A DNA stretch of 38,388 nucleotides, taken from NCBI GenBank assembly GCA_019694255.1, contig JAIBCI010000070.1:1-38388 (forward strand), given 5' to 3'. The DNA comes from Saprospiraceae bacterium (GTDB lineage Bacteria > Bacteroidota > Bacteroidia > Chitinophagales > Saprospiraceae). The notes under the pieces were generated by a model, which was given only the letters and a program-made list of their open reading frames with translations, was not told where the DNA came from and did no database searches. Of this stretch, positions 37,091-38,388 are shown one piece after another (positions within the stretch are counted from its first letter, which is position 1; every line of letters starts with the position of its first letter). A program made the translations under genes and the position numbers.

Positions 37091-38161
37091 ATGGAAAGAG
37101 TATACCAGGGAAGGTATTATGCCGGGTCTGGCAAGCCAAATGTGTCGGTCAGCATTACCTTGGAAACAGGAGGAATTGTGATTCAGACCAATCCGGAATC
37201 AACCATTTTATGGCCTTACAATGAAATACAGCATCATTTTGCCAATGATCATCAGAGGGTTTACCTGAGCCATATAGGTACTCACCTGGAGATCGAAGGT
37301 CAGGGTTTTTATGACGAAATAATCAAACGTACGGGTATTCCTACTGGAACACGTCGAAGATTATCAGGGTATCATTGGGCCTCCATTGTCCTGGCATTAA
37401 TCCTTTTGGCAGCCATGCTATGGATATATGCCATGCCGGTTCTGTCAAGTTATATTGCCATGAGAATCCCGGAAAAAGTTGAAATACAGGTTGGAGACGC
37501 AATCTGGCAACAAATTTCTGCTCAAGAAGAGTTTGACAGTCTGCGGTCCGGACTGGCCCAGCAGTATTTAAATGAACTTTTAGGCGATTCGGTCGAATCA
37601 ACCCGTATTTACGTGGCGAAATCGAGCATTGTCAATGCCTTTGCATTGCCAGGTCACCGGATCGTGGTCTATACAGGACTGTTGGAACGATTGAAAAATC
37701 ACAGTGAGTTTGCAGCTCTTTTAGGACATGAATACGGCCATATTGCACACCGGCACGTCTGGCGCGGGATGATACAATCTGTTTCGACTTTTGCCTTGTT
37801 ATCGTTTTTCATGGGAGATCTGACCGGTCTGGCCGGAATCCTCGTTGAGCAGGGCAACATGATCTTCAATCTGAGATTTTCAAGATCCTATGAATCAGAA
37901 AGTGATCAATTCAGCAGAGAACTTATCGAAAAGCGCCGTATAGAACCTGGAGGCATGAAGGCATTGTTTGATCACCTGCAGGAAGGCACAGATAGTCTGG
38001 CTACGGTACCGGAGTTCCTTAGCACCCATCCAGGGATTGGAAGAAGGATTCAAAATTATGAGAAGTGGGCGGCTGGCGTACACTATACACCAGAAGAGAA
38101 TAAGGTTCTGTCAACCATTTTTAGCCAGCTGTGCCCAGATCTGAAGCAACATGTCCGGTAG
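37091..38161 (+). CDS. Membrane-anchored M48-family metallopeptidase
   Basis: The 356-residue product has a cytoplasm-like N-terminal beta-rich domain (residues 1-90), one membrane segment at about 95-117 (ASIVLALILLAAMLWIYA) and an M48 peptidase domain. The zinc-binding HEYGH is near residue 213 (LLGHEYGHIAHRHVW), the third ligand lies in SYESESDQFSRELI, and STHPGIGRRIQ is the conserved M48 C-terminal motif. The segment NAFALPGHRIVVYTGLL upstream of the site is also characteristic. The N-terminal region with VYQGRYYAGSGKP resembles a domain often attached to Bacteroidota M48 enzymes. It probably takes part in envelope protein quality control. No TAnnTTTG element precedes it; TAATATTG at 37078 has one mismatch. 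Confidence 0.92.
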   Translation: MERVYQGRYYAGSGKPNVSVSITLETGGIVIQTNPESTILWPYNEIQHHFANDHQRVYLSHIGTHLEIEGQGFYDEIIKRTGIPTGTRRRLSGYHWASIVLALILLAAMLWIYAMPVLSSYIAMRIPEKVEIQVGDAIWQQISAQEEFDSLRSGLAQQYLNELLGDSVESTRIYVAKSSIVNAFALPGHRIVVYTGLLERLKNHSEFAALLGHEYGHIAHRHVWRGMIQSVSTFALLSFFMGDLTGLAGILVEQGNMIFNLRFSRSYESESDQFSRELIEKRRIEPGGMKALFDHLQEGTDSLATVPEFLSTHPGIGRRIQNYEKWAAGVHYTPEENKVLSTIFSQLCPDLKQHVR

Positions 38162-38269
38162 CAATTTTTATAATTTTAGAATTGTAAATCCTGAACTTAT
38201 CCTGTTACATGTCAAGCTATTAGATATATTATTTTTTTTCGATAGAAAAATAAATTAAAAATACTGAAT

Positions 38270-38370
38270 TAGGCATTTAACTTACTCTAAGCATTTTATA
38301 ATAAGCAGGTTTATGCTTTACCATTCGAATCATTAAGTTGTCGAAAATATCACCATTCATTAAATGCCTA
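38270..38370. repeat. Perfect 11-bp inverted repeat bounding 79 bp
   Basis: TAGGCATTTAA (38270-38280) and TTAAATGCCTA (38360-38370) are exact complements in an A+T-rich region after the M48 gene. The spacer holds only a 27-codon minus-strand frame of unknown meaning. No target duplication flanks it, so a mobile-element origin is unproven. The rest of 38162-38388 shows nothing recognisable. Confidence 0.3.
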
Positions 38371-38388
38371 TTATATCTGTAGCTATAT

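Noticed and set aside
38279-38362. 27-codon minus-strand frame inside the inverted repeat (MNGDIFDNLM start)
   Set aside because: It is too short to tell from chance, with no promoter element or family match.

Overview
The window looks like a chromosomal segment of a member of the Bacteroidota, plausibly Saprospiria or a relative (taxon is inference). Three signs support this. Ten matches to the Bacteroidota -7 promoter element TAnnTTTG occur, most just upstream of start codons. Three proteins carry a C-terminal type IX secretion (T9SS type A) sorting domain. Family choices such as the DUF4175-like protein, the Omp28-related protein and the type B succinate dehydrogenase are also typical. No rRNA, tRNA, CRISPR array, prophage or intact insertion sequence was seen.

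Layout. 1-2134 (-): 3'-truncated DUF4175-like membrane/coiled-coil protein. 2442-4802 (+): secreted CotH-kinase/lamin-tail protein. 5109-7034 (+): groES-groEL with a clear terminator. 7258-8796 (-): GT39-type glycosyltransferase. 9047-10048 (+): secreted thioredoxin-like/MsrA-like fusion. 10202-12904 (+): sdhC-sdhA without an adjacent sdhB. 12942-16606 (+): unusual SDR protein, asnS and an OmpH/Skp-like chaperone. 16830-17468 (-): OmpA-family lipoprotein. 17792-21091 (+): PD-(D/E)XK nuclease/SF1 helicase. 21101-26661 (-): overlapping operon GT2, GT4, hddA, gmhA, hddC-gmhB fusion, queE. 26922-27635 (+): DUF4197. 27879-31082 (-): large degenerate-peptidase/beta-propeller/beta-barrel protein. 31125-32800 (+): MBL-fold hydrolase and pyrD. 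32957-33848 (+): sigma-70-family factor and a zinc-less anti-sigma-like protein. 33947-36811 (-): two T9SS cargo proteins. 37091-38161 (+): membrane M48 metallopeptidase.

The most notable observation is in the sugar operon. The two ordinary-looking gaps at 24416-24565 and 22383-22519 are decayed coding sequence. hddA (heptose 7-phosphate kinase) has a 1-nt deletion in its N-terminal glycine-rich motif and two in-frame TAA codons. The fused hddC-gmhB (heptose 1-phosphate nucleotidyltransferase/bisphosphate phosphatase) has an in-frame TGA, a -1 shift in an A8 tract and a +1 shift in a G3 run. gmhA between them, both upstream glycosyltransferases and downstream queE read through intact. So the kinase, phosphatase and nucleotidyltransferase steps of activated D-glycero-D-manno-heptose synthesis appear lost here, while the first step and the presumed glycosyl transfer genes remain.

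Other points worth following are a sigma factor with no ATG/GTG/TTG that would give a complete protein, its anti-sigma-like partner that keeps the ZAS-type His but lacks both Cys, an MsrA-like domain lacking part of its active-site block, and an SDR with a four-cysteine N-terminal module.
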